DNA of 64,000 nucleotides from Sulfurimonas sp. HSL-1656 (GCF_039645585.1 NZ_CP147915.1:2480001-2544000); one strand, 5' to 3'. Positions 1 to 8,049 are shown, numbered from the stretch's first letter. A program made the numbers and translations. The notes: generated by a model from the sequence alone, not told the origin.

Positions 1-6
1 CTTATA

Positions 7-450
7 ATGATTCGCATGAAAAAGGTATTGATCATTGTATTGCTGGTTGTAGTAGGGATTCAATTCATTCCGATGAATGTTCCCGCCGAGGTGCCGACGA
101 AGGCTGAAGATGAACTGGAGGCACCTGAAGAGGTACTTGCCATTCTCAAACGTTCCTGTTTTGACTGTCACTCGAACCATACCACTTACCCATGGTATAG
201 CTCGGTTGCACCCGTTTCATGGTTTACCAAAATGCATGTCAAAGAGGGTCGCGAACATATGAACTTCTCCACATGGGCAGGTTATGATGATGAGAAGAAG
301 GCAAAGTATCTTGATAAGATCCCCAAAGCGATCAAGAGCAAAATGCCGCTTCCAAGTTATCTGATCATGCACGCAGATGCCAAACTGAGTGAAGATGATA
401 AAAAAGTCCTCACGGATTGGGCAACCGAAGCGGCTTTCGAACTAGAGTAA
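7..450 (+). CDS. Secreted haem-binding domain protein (single CxxCH)
   Basis: A 147-residue protein with one N-terminal hydrophobic segment (about residues 4-22) that serves as signal peptide or anchor, so the rest should be periplasmic. A single c-type haem motif CFDCH lies at residues 51-55 and is followed by SNHTTYPWYS, the arrangement seen in the 'haem-binding domain' family (PF14376-like) of small monohaem proteins. The redox partner cannot be read from sequence. A second ATG three codons in (position 16) is an equally possible start. The gene stands alone at the window edge, so upstream partners may be cut off. The domain call is from motif and length; no pathway is assigned. Confidence 0.72.
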   Translation: MIRMKKVLIIVLLVVVGIQFIPMNVPAEVPTKAEDELEAPEEVLAILKRSCFDCHSNHTTYPWYSSVAPVSWFTKMHVKEGREHMNFSTWAGYDDEKKAKYLDKIPKAIKSKMPLPSYLIMHADAKLSEDDKKVLTDWATEAAFELE

Positions 451-755
451 TCAACAGAGCGACTCAACACGCTTAAGCGTTCTTTCCGCTTCCATCTTCC
501 GTGACGGGAGCGGACCCCCGCCCCCTACAAACACTTCCTGCTATCTCAACCATTTTCGTCCTGCTTTACCCTGCTAACTGTAATTAAGTTCCTTTCCGGG
601 CGATTTCCCCTTCCCTGCCAAGGTAGTACCAGATTATGACGAAAACTTGAGAGCTGCAGTATCACTGCCTAAACCGTCGGCAGCCTTTCCAAACCGGTTC
701 CGGGCCATCAGCGCAGAAGCGGAAAGAGAAAGCGGGTAATTCAACTCCCCCGTGC
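451..755. other. Intergenic region without a convincing gene
   Basis: About 300 bp between the haem-binding protein and the small toxin-antitoxin pair. The only structure I see is a 12-bp palindrome ACGCTTAAGCGT at 469-480 followed by TTCTTTCC, a weak candidate terminator for the upstream gene. Short open frames on both strands lack a ribosome-binding site and have no recognisable motif. Confidence 0.5.
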
Positions 756-774
756 TACAATCGCACAAAAGGAG
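756..774 (+). promoter_or_regulatory. -10 element and RBS of the toxin-antitoxin-like pair
   Basis: TACAAT at 756-761 followed by AAGGAG at 769-774, six bases before the ATG at 780. The transcript leader would be very short (about 12 nt). No strong -35 is visible. Confidence 0.45.
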
Positions 775-779
775 TTGCA

Positions 780-998
780 ATGCAGACACTGCTGTTGCTC
801 GTGGATGACACCTATGCCGAAACACTGAAACAGTCGCTCCCAAACGACAAGGCCTGGATCCTGGATGAACGGTACGACAGCTTCCGCTGCCGGGTCCGGA
901 TCGCCCTGGAAGAGTACCGGACATCCCCCGAAGATGTTACGATCTACCACGAAACCATCGCCGATATTGACACATGGCTTGCGGAGCAGATCTCATGA
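780..998 (+). CDS. Small acidic protein, putative antitoxin
   Basis: A 72-residue acidic protein directly preceding, and overlapping by ATGA, a ParE/RelE-like toxin gene. It has a good RBS (AAGGAG). The sequence does not show a recognisable ribbon-helix-helix or HTH signature, so the antitoxin role is inferred from size, charge, order and translational coupling with the downstream gene. If correct, it would bind and neutralise the toxin in the cytoplasm and perhaps autoregulate the pair. Confidence 0.5.
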   Translation: MQTLLLLVDDTYAETLKQSLPNDKAWILDERYDSFRCRVRIALEEYRTSPEDVTIYHETIADIDTWLAEQIS

Positions 999-1270
999 AA
1001 GTCGTCGCAACTCCACGCTTCTCCGAACAACTCAAAACGCTGCTGTTGGGCATGGCCGAAACCGATGCGGAAGAGGCGAAACGGTTCAAGCTCTACCTCG
1101 ACACCATTCTGCTCAACCTGCCGAGCAAAGCGCAGAAATACAAACCCTCTATCTATAGTAATGAGACGGATGTCCGGGATATCGAGCACCAGGGGTGTAC
1201 TATTCCATTTTATTATGACAGCGCTGCGTCTGCCTGCGTGCTTTTGGGAATTATTGACAATCGTGTATAA
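995..1270 (+). CDS. Type II toxin, RelE/ParE-like
   Basis: A 91-residue protein starting at the ATG that overlaps the stop of the preceding gene (ATGA); an in-frame ATG at 974 lies inside the upstream gene and is less likely. The pattern begins with VVATPRFSEQLKTLL, continues with a long helical region rich in K/E, and ends with DVRDIEHQGCTIPFYYD and VLLGIIDNR. This is the layout of ParE/RelE-fold proteins: helical hairpin, then a beta sheet that includes R.....P..Y. The expected target would be mRNA on the ribosome (RelE) or gyrase (ParE); sequence alone does not decide. No transposase is adjacent. Confidence 0.55.
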   Translation: MKVVATPRFSEQLKTLLLGMAETDAEEAKRFKLYLDTILLNLPSKAQKYKPSIYSNETDVRDIEHQGCTIPFYYDSAASACVLLGIIDNRV

Positions 1271-1621
1271 AACTTAACGGATTTTGATTTTTTATTACTA
1301 GTATGAAAGCGGCAGATATTTTAAGCTATACTTATTTAAATTTTATACATTTGTTATAATAATATTTTTAAGTCATGTAATTACCGCCGTTTTTGTTTCA
1401 TTTCGTAACGATATCCGGCGTAGCGGTTTAGCATTCACTCTGAATACACGTTTCGTATTGTATACTTACGTTTGATAAGATCGTGATATTGGGTTCAGCG
1501 CCTGTAAAGACAGCACATCAACAGTCGAATAACGTAAAGTTTCCGATGGTTGGTGTGCTGTTTTGGTCTTATGACTATCGAAATAGTAATTAGTAAAGTT
1601 ATTAATAAAAAGGGAGGAAGA
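1271..1621 (+). other. soxC: AT-rich leader/promoter region of soxC
   Basis: This 350-bp non-coding stretch is much richer in A+T than its neighbours. A TATAAT-like stretch sits near 1354-1360, and a long imperfect inverted repeat lies at 1508-1563 (listed separately). An open frame upstream of the soxC start (from position 1550) is in phase with soxC, but the strong RBS (AGGGAGGAAG, 1612-1620) sits just before the ATG at 1622, so I treat the earlier frame as non-coding leader. Confidence 0.5.
1508..1563 (+). promoter_or_regulatory. Inverted repeat in the soxC 5' leader
   Basis: Arm 1 is AGACAGCACATCAAC (1508-1522) and arm 2 is GTTGGTGTGCTGTTT (1549-1563). Thirteen of fifteen positions are complementary and the two exceptions would be G-U pairs in RNA, so the transcript could form an uninterrupted 15-bp stem with a 26-nt loop about 60 nt before the soxC start. 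No T-run follows directly, so it looks like a leader structure or operator, not a terminator. Confidence 0.45.
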
Positions 1622-2935
1622 ATGAGAAACGAACATTCTCAACACGATGCTGAAAACGTGTCGGCCGAAAGAAGAAACTTCTTCAAAAAAACCGCCGCAC
1701 TCTCAGCCACGGCGATCGCCGGTGCCGGAATGCTCTCCGGTACACGTGCGATGGCCGAAGATGATCCTGTCATTATGAACACACCGGACTGGGGTCACAA
1801 GATCGGCTATCCGGTCACAAAAAACCGCTACGGTATGCCTTCACCGTACGAGCACAACATCACCCGCCGCAACGCGCAGCTCCTCTCTTCAGGAAACTGG
1901 CAGGCATCTATCGCGATGTGTCCGATCCAGGACCTCAGCGGTATCATGACGCCGAACGGCCTCTTCTTCAGCCGCTGCCACGGTGGTATCCCGACCATCA
2001 ACCCGAATGAATGGCGCCTGATGATCCACGGCCTTGTCGAAAAGCCGCTGGTTCTGACGCTTGAGCAACTCAAGCGCTACCCGAACGTCAGCCGTGTTCA
2101 CTTCGTCGAGTGTCCGGCAAACGGCGGCCCGGAATGGCGTGGACCGCAGTTCAACTCCATCCAGTTCGCAAAAGGGATGATGAGTAACGCCGAGTGGACC
2201 GGCGTCTACCTCAAAGACATTCTCAAAGACCTCGGCCTCAAGCCGAGTGCAAAATGGATGCTCGCAGAAGGTATCGACAGCTCTCACATGGGCCGTACCG
2301 TCCCGGTTGACAAAGTACTCGACGATGCAATGATCGTTTGGGGTCAGAACGGTGAAGCCCTCCGTCCGGAGCAGGGTTATCCTGTCCGCCTCCTCCTCCC
2401 GGGCTGGGAAGGGAACCTCTGTGTCAAATGGCTCGGACGCCTCGAGTTTGCTGCTGAACCGTTCTACGCGAAAGAAGAAACAGCGAAATATACGGCGCTC
2501 AAGCCGTCCGGCAAAGCAATCCAGCACTTCTATGCGAACGAAGTCAACTCCATCATCACCTCACCGTGCCCGGAAAAACCGTGGACGGACCTGAAAGCCG
2601 GCGACATGGTCGAGATCGAAGGTCTCGCATGGAGCGGTATGGGTACGATCGAAGGTGTCGACGTCAGCTTCGACGGCGGAAACAACTGGGTCGAAGCGAA
2701 ACTCAAAGGTCTTGTCCTTCCGAAGTCCTGGACTCGCTTCAGCTTTATGTACAAATACGAAGGCAAGCCGCTGATCCTCGCGAGCCGCGCACGCGATGAC
2801 GCAGGCTATATCCAGCCGACAATCGATCAAGAAACCGCAGTGATGGGTGTCGAATCTGTTTACCACAGAAACGGTATCGCCTCATGGGAAGTCACTGCAG
2901 AAGGGAAGGTAAACAATGTTCAAGTTCGATCGTAA
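1622..2935 (+). CDS. soxC: SoxC, molybdopterin subunit of sulfane dehydrogenase
   Basis: Catalytic molybdenum subunit of the SoxCD complex, which oxidises the sulfane sulfur bound to SoxY in periplasmic thiosulfate oxidation. The 437-residue protein starts with a twin-arginine signal (ERRNFFKK, residues 16-23, then an Ala-rich hydrophobic stretch to about residue 45), consistent with export after cofactor insertion. The oxidoreductase molybdopterin domain spans about residues 100-300; HFVECPANG contains the predicted Mo-ligand Cys164. A Mo-co dimerisation domain follows (about 310-430, with GVDVSFDGGNNW). I chose ATG 1622 because of the strong RBS and the Tat signal. It overlaps soxD by 20 bp, pointing to translational coupling. 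Confidence 0.93.
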   Translation: MRNEHSQHDAENVSAERRNFFKKTAALSATAIAGAGMLSGTRAMAEDDPVIMNTPDWGHKIGYPVTKNRYGMPSPYEHNITRRNAQLLSSGNWQASIAMCPIQDLSGIMTPNGLFFSRCHGGIPTINPNEWRLMIHGLVEKPLVLTLEQLKRYPNVSRVHFVECPANGGPEWRGPQFNSIQFAKGMMSNAEWTGVYLKDILKDLGLKPSAKWMLAEGIDSSHMGRTVPVDKVLDDAMIVWGQNGEALRPEQGYPVRLLLPGWEGNLCVKWLGRLEFAAEPFYAKEETAKYTALKPSGKAIQHFYANEVNSIITSPCPEKPWTDLKAGDMVEIEGLAWSGMGTIEGVDVSFDGGNNWVEAKLKGLVLPKSWTRFSFMYKYEGKPLILASRARDDAGYIQPTIDQETAVMGVESVYHRNGIASWEVTAEGKVNNVQVRS

Positions 2936-4100
2936 ATTTATTCTTGGTGCTTCCGCAGCGGCAGCGGTCGCTATGCTCGCTACGGGCTGTGTCGAAAGCG
3001 GCGACGCTGCGGCACCGACGGCATCCAACGGCGACAATGTCCTTACCTATGCAAACGGCAAGCGTGTTATTGACGGTGGTCGCTACTATGCAACCGTCAA
3101 CGGCAAAAGCGGACCGTACTATGTCAATACCGATGCGGAAAACGGCGGTTACACATACGGACGTACACCGACAGCCAACGAACTCGAAGCATGGAACACG
3201 ACGGTAACGCCGTGGCGTCTGCCGCCGAAAGGTGAAGGTACCGCCGAAGAAGGTGAAGCCGTCTACGAAGCAAAATGTGTTATGTGTCACGGCGACTTCG
3301 GTTCCGGCGGCGGCGGATACCCGGCGCTTTCCAAAGGGAATGCATACGACAACGTGAAGAGCCTCAAATTCCAGCGTACGACTCCGGATGCCGAAGGCCC
3401 GATCCGTGTCTTCGGTAACTACTGGTCTGAAGCGAGCACCCTGTGGTGGTACATCATGGAAGGTATGCCGCACCCGGATACCCGTACGCTGACAGACGAT
3501 GAAGTCTATGCACTCGTTGCCTATATCCTGAACCTCAACGAGATGGAGATCGACGGCGAAGAAGTTGATTACGAATACGTTCTCGACCAGGAGAAATTCG
3601 CGAAGATCGTTATGCCGAACAAAGACGGTTTCGAACCGGTCATCGACGGTGAAAACGGCCTCGAGAACGTCCGTACTTATTTCGCGGATCCTGCAAACTT
3701 CGGTGCACAGAAGATCGCTTCTGCGGACGAGCGCTGTATGAGCAACTGCCAGAAAGAGACGGCGAAAGTCGTTCCGATCTCTATCGAGCAGAAAGAGTTC
3801 CTCCCGCCGCTTTCCCAGGTACGTGACCTGCCGGAAGTTGAAAACACTGCAGGCGTAGACCTCGAAGCGAAAAACACTTATGAGTCCAGCTGTGCCGTAT
3901 GCCACGGTGCTGCGGGCATGGGTGCTCCGGTGGTCGGCGACAAGAAAGCGTGGGAAGCGGTTGTCGGCAAGGGTATGGATCAGGTCTATGCACGCGCCAT
4001 CAACGGTACCGACGCAGGTATGCCTCCGAAAGGCGGTACGGACCTGTCTGACGACAAACTCAAGGCAGTGGTTGATTACATGATCAGCCAGAGCAAGTAA
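2916..4100 (+). CDS. soxD: SoxD-like dihaem cytochrome c
   Basis: Electron-accepting cytochrome partner of SoxC. The 394-residue protein begins with a lipoprotein-type signal (LATGC, Cys25), so it is probably membrane-tethered on the periplasmic side. Two class-I haem sites are visible: CVMCH at 121-125 in an N-terminal SoxD-type domain, and CAVCH at 326-330 in a C-terminal cytochrome c domain with the axial Met in AGMPPKG. A further CMSNC pair lies between them. The gene order C-D-Y-Z without soxXAB matches the second sox cluster known from Sulfurimonas and related taxa. Confidence 0.9.
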   Translation: MFKFDRKFILGASAAAAVAMLATGCVESGDAAAPTASNGDNVLTYANGKRVIDGGRYYATVNGKSGPYYVNTDAENGGYTYGRTPTANELEAWNTTVTPWRLPPKGEGTAEEGEAVYEAKCVMCHGDFGSGGGGYPALSKGNAYDNVKSLKFQRTTPDAEGPIRVFGNYWSEASTLWWYIMEGMPHPDTRTLTDDEVYALVAYILNLNEMEIDGEEVDYEYVLDQEKFAKIVMPNKDGFEPVIDGENGLENVRTYFADPANFGAQKIASADERCMSNCQKETAKVVPISIEQKEFLPPLSQVRDLPEVENTAGVDLEAKNTYESSCAVCHGAAGMGAPVVGDKKAWEAVVGKGMDQVYARAINGTDAGMPPKGGTDLSDDKLKAVVDYMISQSK

Positions 4101-4122
4101 ATCTCAACCAAAGGATAAACAT

Positions 4123-4575
4123 ATGCAAAGAAGAACATTCCTCTCTCTCGCAGCTGGCGCTTGCGCCCTGGCTGCTGTACCGGCAAGCGTCCGTGCGGAA
4201 GATTTCCGCAAATCCAAGCCGACTGTATGGACGGCTAAAACTGTTGACGATGCCCTCAAAGCAATGTACGGCACGGCTGCAACGGTCGCAGAAGGCGTCA
4301 CTGTCGTTGCTCCGGACGTTGCAAGCAACGGCGGTGCAGTACCGGTCGATGTCAAATCCGACATCGCTGCGAAATCCATGATCATCGTCCAGAACGTCAA
4401 CCCGGAAGCAGCGGTTATCGTTTACGACCTCAACGAGTACAGCATCATCGACTTCTCCATCAAGATCAAGATGAAGGCTTCCGGTACGATCACAGCAGTC
4501 GTACAGGGTACAGACGGCAAGCTCTACAGCGGCTCCAAAACACTCGACGTTGCACTCGGTGGTTGTGAGGGCTGA
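4123..4575 (+). CDS. soxY: SoxY, sulfur-carrier protein
   Basis: Periplasmic carrier on whose C-terminal cysteine thiosulfate sulfur is oxidised. The 150-residue protein has a short Tat-type signal (QRRTFLSLAAGACALAAVPASVRA begins at residue 2; cleavage near residue 25) and the SoxY immunoglobulin-like domain. The carrier tail reads LGGCEG with Cys148, where the family consensus is GGCGG: the flexible glycine after the cysteine is replaced by glutamate. RBS AAGGAT precedes the ATG. It pairs with SoxZ immediately downstream. Confidence 0.9.
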   Translation: MQRRTFLSLAAGACALAAVPASVRAEDFRKSKPTVWTAKTVDDALKAMYGTAATVAEGVTVVAPDVASNGGAVPVDVKSDIAAKSMIIVQNVNPEAAVIVYDLNEYSIIDFSIKIKMKASGTITAVVQGTDGKLYSGSKTLDVALGGCEG

Positions 4576-4616
4576 TCGCCTTCGCCTATAGAACAAAGAA
4601 ATAGAAAGGTTATATC

Positions 4617-4922
4617 ATGAGAATCAAAGCAAAACTCAAAGGTAATGTTGTTTCTGTAAAAGCGATGGCGAAGCACGACATGTGGACATACGATATCGCT
4701 GAGAAGAAAACCGGCGACCGCAACAACGCGAACTTCATCACGCACATCGACGCAAAAGTCGGCGCTGCAACCGTTATGGACGCGTCTGTCAGCCAGTTCC
4801 TCTCCAAGAACCCGATCTTCAAGTTCGCATTCAAAGGCGACTTCAAAGCGGGTGACGAACTCGTCATGACTTGGGTTGACCTCAAGGGCAACACCAAGAC
4901 TTCCAAAGCCAAAATCAAGTAA
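4617..4922 (+). CDS. soxZ: SoxZ, partner of SoxY
   Basis: A 101-residue protein with the SoxZ features RIKAKLKGNVVSVKAMAKHDM at the N-terminus and DLKGNTKTSKAKIK at the C-terminus. SoxZ has no signal peptide of its own and normally travels to the periplasm with Tat-exported SoxY. It forms the SoxYZ heterodimer that carries the sulfur substrate. RBS AAAGG lies upstream. It is the last canonical sox gene before a hairpin at 4929-4951. Confidence 0.93.
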   Translation: MRIKAKLKGNVVSVKAMAKHDMWTYDIAEKKTGDRNNANFITHIDAKVGAATVMDASVSQFLSKNPIFKFAFKGDFKAGDELVMTWVDLKGNTKTSKAKIK

Positions 4923-4928
4923 TCCCCG

Positions 4929-4958
4929 GGTGGGCGCTTCGGCGCCTCACCGTTTTCT
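4929..4958 (+). terminator. Hairpin with T-run after soxZ
   Basis: GGTGGGCGC (4929-4937), loop TTCG, GCGCCTCACC (4942-4951), then GTTTTCT. There is one bulged base in a GC-rich stem. It looks like a Rho-independent terminator or attenuator separating the sox genes from the thioredoxin-MOSC pair. Confidence 0.6.
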
Positions 4959-4974
4959 CCCCAAGGTACCAACC

Positions 4975-5454
4975 GTGTATAAACACCGCATCATCACCCT
5001 CTTACTTTTTATGTCGTTCTTTTTCTCCTTGTCCGCACGCGATATCGATCTCAACCGTATAGCACTCGACACGGCCAAGCAGAAGAAGACCCTCCTGGTA
5101 TGGCTTCACAAAAAGGATTGCGGCTACTGTGAAGCAATGTATGAATTCACCCTCGGGGACGAGAAAGTCGCCGCTTTACTTGAATCATCATTTCAGCTCG
5201 TCGATATCAACATCAACGACAAGGATATAGTGACCCATAATGGCTTCAAGGGCAGCGGACACGACTTCGCCAAACATGTCGGGTACAATTTCTACCCCTC
5301 ATCGCTTTTCCTGAATGCGGACGCAGCGCTCATCTTTGCTGCCCCCGGCTATGTCGAGGAGAAGGATTTCTTCAACATGCTCGGCTATGTCAGCAGCGGT
5401 GCATACAAATCGAAGAGCTATGACAGCTATAAGAAGACGGGAGCAGGAAAGTGA
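4975..5454 (+). CDS. Periplasmic thioredoxin-fold protein (SoxW-like)
   Basis: A 159-residue thioredoxin-like protein. I start it at GTG 4975 because an AAGG sits eight bases upstream and the resulting N-terminus (YKHRIITLLLFMSFFFSLSA) is a good signal peptide; an ATG at 5011 is possible but removes most of the signal. The redox motif CGYC is at residues 49-52 within WLHKKDCGYC, followed by the typical FYPSSLFLN cis-Pro region. Such proteins accompany sox clusters (SoxW) and may keep the SoxY cysteine or Sox haem cysteines reduced; that role is inference. It overlaps the next gene by GTGA. Confidence 0.75.
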   Translation: MYKHRIITLLLFMSFFFSLSARDIDLNRIALDTAKQKKTLLVWLHKKDCGYCEAMYEFTLGDEKVAALLESSFQLVDININDKDIVTHNGFKGSGHDFAKHVGYNFYPSSLFLNADAALIFAAPGYVEEKDFFNMLGYVSSGAYKSKSYDSYKKTGAGK

Positions 5455-5891
5455 GTAAGCGCAAAGGTAAGGTACTTGGCCTGTATCATGCCCTGAAAGG
5501 GGTTGAAGGGCGTCATGAATATGAAGAGATCGAAATCGACGATCAGGGTATCCTGGGCGATAAATACTACGGTAAAAACCACAACCGTACCATTCTGATC
5601 ACCTCCGAAGAGGCCAGCTATGTCATGGCGGCTGCAGAAGGTATCACCATGCCCTACGGCTCCCTGGGGGAGAATATCGTCATCGATATCAACCCCTATC
5701 ACCTCCAGCCGGGCCAGCAGCTGCAAATCGGCGATACGGTTGTCGCCATTACGCAGAACTGTACCCTCTGCAGCAGCCTCGGCAAAGTTGACGAAAGGCT
5801 TCCGGAACTTCTCAAAAACGACCGGGGGATTTTCGCGAAAACCGTTCAGGGCGGTAAAATAAAAAAAGGTGATACAGTCACTATACTCTGA
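5451..5891 (+). CDS. MOSC domain protein
   Basis: A 146-residue stand-alone MOSC domain. Recognisable features are GILGDKYYGK near residues 34-43, the glycine-rich SLGENI (about 75-80), and a cysteine pair CTLC near residues 104-107. MOSC domains bind or sulfurate molybdenum cofactor and, in some proteins, carry sulfane sulfur. Being coupled (GTGA overlap) to a thioredoxin and downstream of the Mo-dependent soxC, it may help cofactor supply or repair. The start is GTG 5451. The substrate is unknown. Confidence 0.8.
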   Translation: MSKRKGKVLGLYHALKGVEGRHEYEEIEIDDQGILGDKYYGKNHNRTILITSEEASYVMAAAEGITMPYGSLGENIVIDINPYHLQPGQQLQIGDTVVAITQNCTLCSSLGKVDERLPELLKNDRGIFAKTVQGGKIKKGDTVTIL

Positions 5892-5944
5892 ATTAAGCCC
5901 ACAGCCGCTACACTAGTCTCACGAACTTATCACAAAGGAGTGAG

Positions 5945-6904
5945 ATGAATCCCTTCGCGAACGCCCTTCTCTGGGCTTTTCTGTCACTGATGCTGCTCTC
6001 CAGCACCGCCGCTTCGGAAACCGCTATCCAGCAGGATATCCGTATCTTTACCGTCAAAAACCCTGCAGGAAAAATTACCGGTGCCACCATCGAAAAAGCC
6101 TTTGAAACAGCCGGTTTCCTGATCGACGGCAACAATGACATGAACAAGCCCTTCCAGGCACGGTTCGGCGCAACACACTTTCCGGTCTACCGTCTGGCCA
6201 CCATCCACGATCCGGACCTCTCTGCCAAACTGATTGCCGTCAATCCGCTGATGGGGCTGCTGACACCCCTCTCCATGTCCATCTGGCAAGACCTCGAGGG
6301 CAATATGAACGTTTCCATTCTTTCCCTCCGCGGTCTTTCGCGCATGACACGGATCCCGATGAACAATCCCGATCTCATCGCCCTCGCGGACAAAATGGGC
6401 GAAGCGTTAACCACAGCACTCCCCAGCGGCCATTTCAAGCCCCTGGCCTACCAGAAGGTTGCGGATGCCTCCATGCCGCTTTCCGTCACGTTCCAGGCCA
6501 CGTTTGAGACGTCGAAAGACGGAACCATCCTCGATGCCAAAGATGATTTTGAAGCGGAATTCGAAGCGGAGATGGAGCCGATAGGCTTTCTCTTTCCAGG
6601 TTTTATCGACGTCAACGAGGAGCTCCAGGAGCGCGGAAATGACGGTTTTGACTTTTACGACACCTATTCCGTCTGTAAACTCGACGTCATCTTTCCCATC
6701 CACAAAGTTCATCCGGAAGTCGGGGCCTTTGCACCCTGTACCTTTTTCCTTTACAAACAAAAAAACGACAGCGTTGTCCACATGGGCTTCCCGTCCGTAC
6801 AAAACTGGATCGCATCCACGGACATCGCCGACAAGTCCTCACTCGACCCTCTGATCAAAGCGGAGAATCTTTTTATCGACACCGTCAACGGTATCACGGA
6901 ATAG
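5945..6904 (+). CDS. Secreted DUF302-like protein
   Basis: A 319-residue protein with a cleavable signal (about residues 1-24, ending SSTAASE) and strong RBS (AAAGGAG). The first half resembles DUF302: FPVYRLATIHDPDLSAKLIAVNP starts near residue 80 and is followed by LLTPLSMSIWQD. The second half has a related alpha/beta look but diverges. It contains two cysteines (SVCKLD, APCTFF). No enzymatic motif is visible. It converges on the minus-strand gene at 7076-7897, which is also secreted and of similar size. Function unknown. Confidence 0.65.
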   Translation: MNPFANALLWAFLSLMLLSSTAASETAIQQDIRIFTVKNPAGKITGATIEKAFETAGFLIDGNNDMNKPFQARFGATHFPVYRLATIHDPDLSAKLIAVNPLMGLLTPLSMSIWQDLEGNMNVSILSLRGLSRMTRIPMNNPDLIALADKMGEALTTALPSGHFKPLAYQKVADASMPLSVTFQATFETSKDGTILDAKDDFEAEFEAEMEPIGFLFPGFIDVNEELQERGNDGFDFYDTYSVCKLDVIFPIHKVHPEVGAFAPCTFFLYKQKNDSVVHMGFPSVQNWIASTDIADKSSLDPLIKAENLFIDTVNGITE

Positions 6905-6908
6905 TATT

Positions 6909-6929
6909 CGGTACGGCCATGCCGTACCG
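6909..6929 (+). terminator. Perfect 9-bp inverted repeat after the DUF302-like gene
   Basis: CGGTACGGC, loop CAT, GCCGTACCG, five bases past the stop codon. The following sequence is only modestly T-rich (TCCACCTTCCTTCTC), so the terminator call is moderate. Confidence 0.55.
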
Positions 6930-7075
6930 GTCCACCTTCCTTCTCAGCCCTCGCAGCCGCTCAGCTACAGCGCTATGTAAAACGGCATAAAGTCAGTAAA
7001 CAGTATCGGTCAAAATGGAAAGTCTTGTATGAAGCTGTAAGGATAATGGAACCATACAGCCAAATGGCAGCATGC

Positions 7076-7897
7076 TTATTTGAAAGGGGTTGAAAGCTCT
7101 TTTTCGATGGCGCCGGGCGTATTGACGATACGCATAAACTCACCCATCGTCAGCATCGGATAGCTGATCGCGATGTAGTATTTTGCCGCCAGCGCTTTCG
7201 CTTTACCCTCTTCGACAAGGATCGTATAGGGAAGAATCTCGGCGTTCTGCTGACCGATCGTGTCGACAAATGCCTTTGTATCGTCGCTGAGTGCAAAACC
7301 TACAAGTGTCTTCCCCTCCCCTACGGACAGCTTGAACACGATATTTTTCCCACCGTTATACGTGTCGAGCTTGGAGACCAGTGCCGCCGTATCCCCCTCG
7401 GCCAGGTCATAGGTATCTTCATAATAGGGCATGCCTATCATAAAGTGGTAGCCCTCCAGTTTGTCAAAGGCAAAACTGTCTTCCGAAGCACTCATCGTAC
7501 CCAAAGCACTCGTCAGGGACGTTGTCAACTGCTCGGCAAGGACGGGGTCATAATCCTGTTGCAAAAAAGCTTTGCCGAAGTAGACCGGGTTCGTTACGGC
7601 GATACGCTGATGCTCGCCGTCGACAAGGACACGGAGGATTGCACCAAAGCCGCGCCCCGGTTTCCCGGCAGCCGTCTGAAGTGCGCTGTTCGTGATGATA
7701 AGCGTTTCGCTCTTTGCCGTCGCCGCATAGTGTCCGACAATATCGAAACCGGCACTTTTGAGTCTGCTTTCCGCTTCTGCCGTATCCAGGTAGGCGGCAT
7801 AATAGTAGGCATTGACACCTCCGTCTGCCGGCTCTGTAGCGGCAACGCCGCTCAATGCCAGGAACATCAATGTGAAATAGATCATTAATTTTTTCAT
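7076..7897 (-). CDS. Secreted protein of unknown function
   Basis: A 273-residue protein starting at MKKLMIYFTLMFLALSGVAA (signal peptide) with RBS AAAGGAGAA; an upstream in-frame start at 7921 would only add residues before the signal. Visible segments are a repeated alpha/beta pattern, with AESRLKSAGFDIVGHY and ETLIITNSALQTAA in the N-terminal half and YYIAISYPMLTMGEFM near the C-terminus. It carries no cysteine pairs and no catalytic motif that I recognise. The phrase 'AGF.I.G' is shared with the neighbouring DUF302-like protein, so the two may be distant relatives. Function unknown. Confidence 0.6.
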   Translation of the reverse strand: MKKLMIYFTLMFLALSGVAATEPADGGVNAYYYAAYLDTAEAESRLKSAGFDIVGHYAATAKSETLIITNSALQTAAGKPGRGFGAILRVLVDGEHQRIAVTNPVYFGKAFLQQDYDPVLAEQLTTSLTSALGTMSASEDSFAFDKLEGYHFMIGMPYYEDTYDLAEGDTAALVSKLDTYNGGKNIVFKLSVGEGKTLVGFALSDDTKAFVDTIGQQNAEILPYTILVEEGKAKALAAKYYIAISYPMLTMGEFMRIVNTPGAIEKELSTPFK

Positions 7898-8033
7898 TAT
7901 TTCTCCTTTTGCAATCCACAAACCTCATATGCATATGAGTGGTTGTCATTACTTCCATCCGTATAGAACGAGAAATTTGGCACACAATAGTGCATTGCTC
8001 CCGTTGCGTGCCGCAGTACCAAAAGAATCAGGA

Positions 8034-8049
8034 TCCGCCCGAGGGCGGA
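8034..8049 (-). terminator. GC-rich inverted repeat downstream of the porin gene
   Basis: TCCGCCC-GA-GGGCGGA, 25 bases past the stop of the minus-strand porin gene. The stem is strong but no clear U-run follows on the minus strand. Confidence 0.4.
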
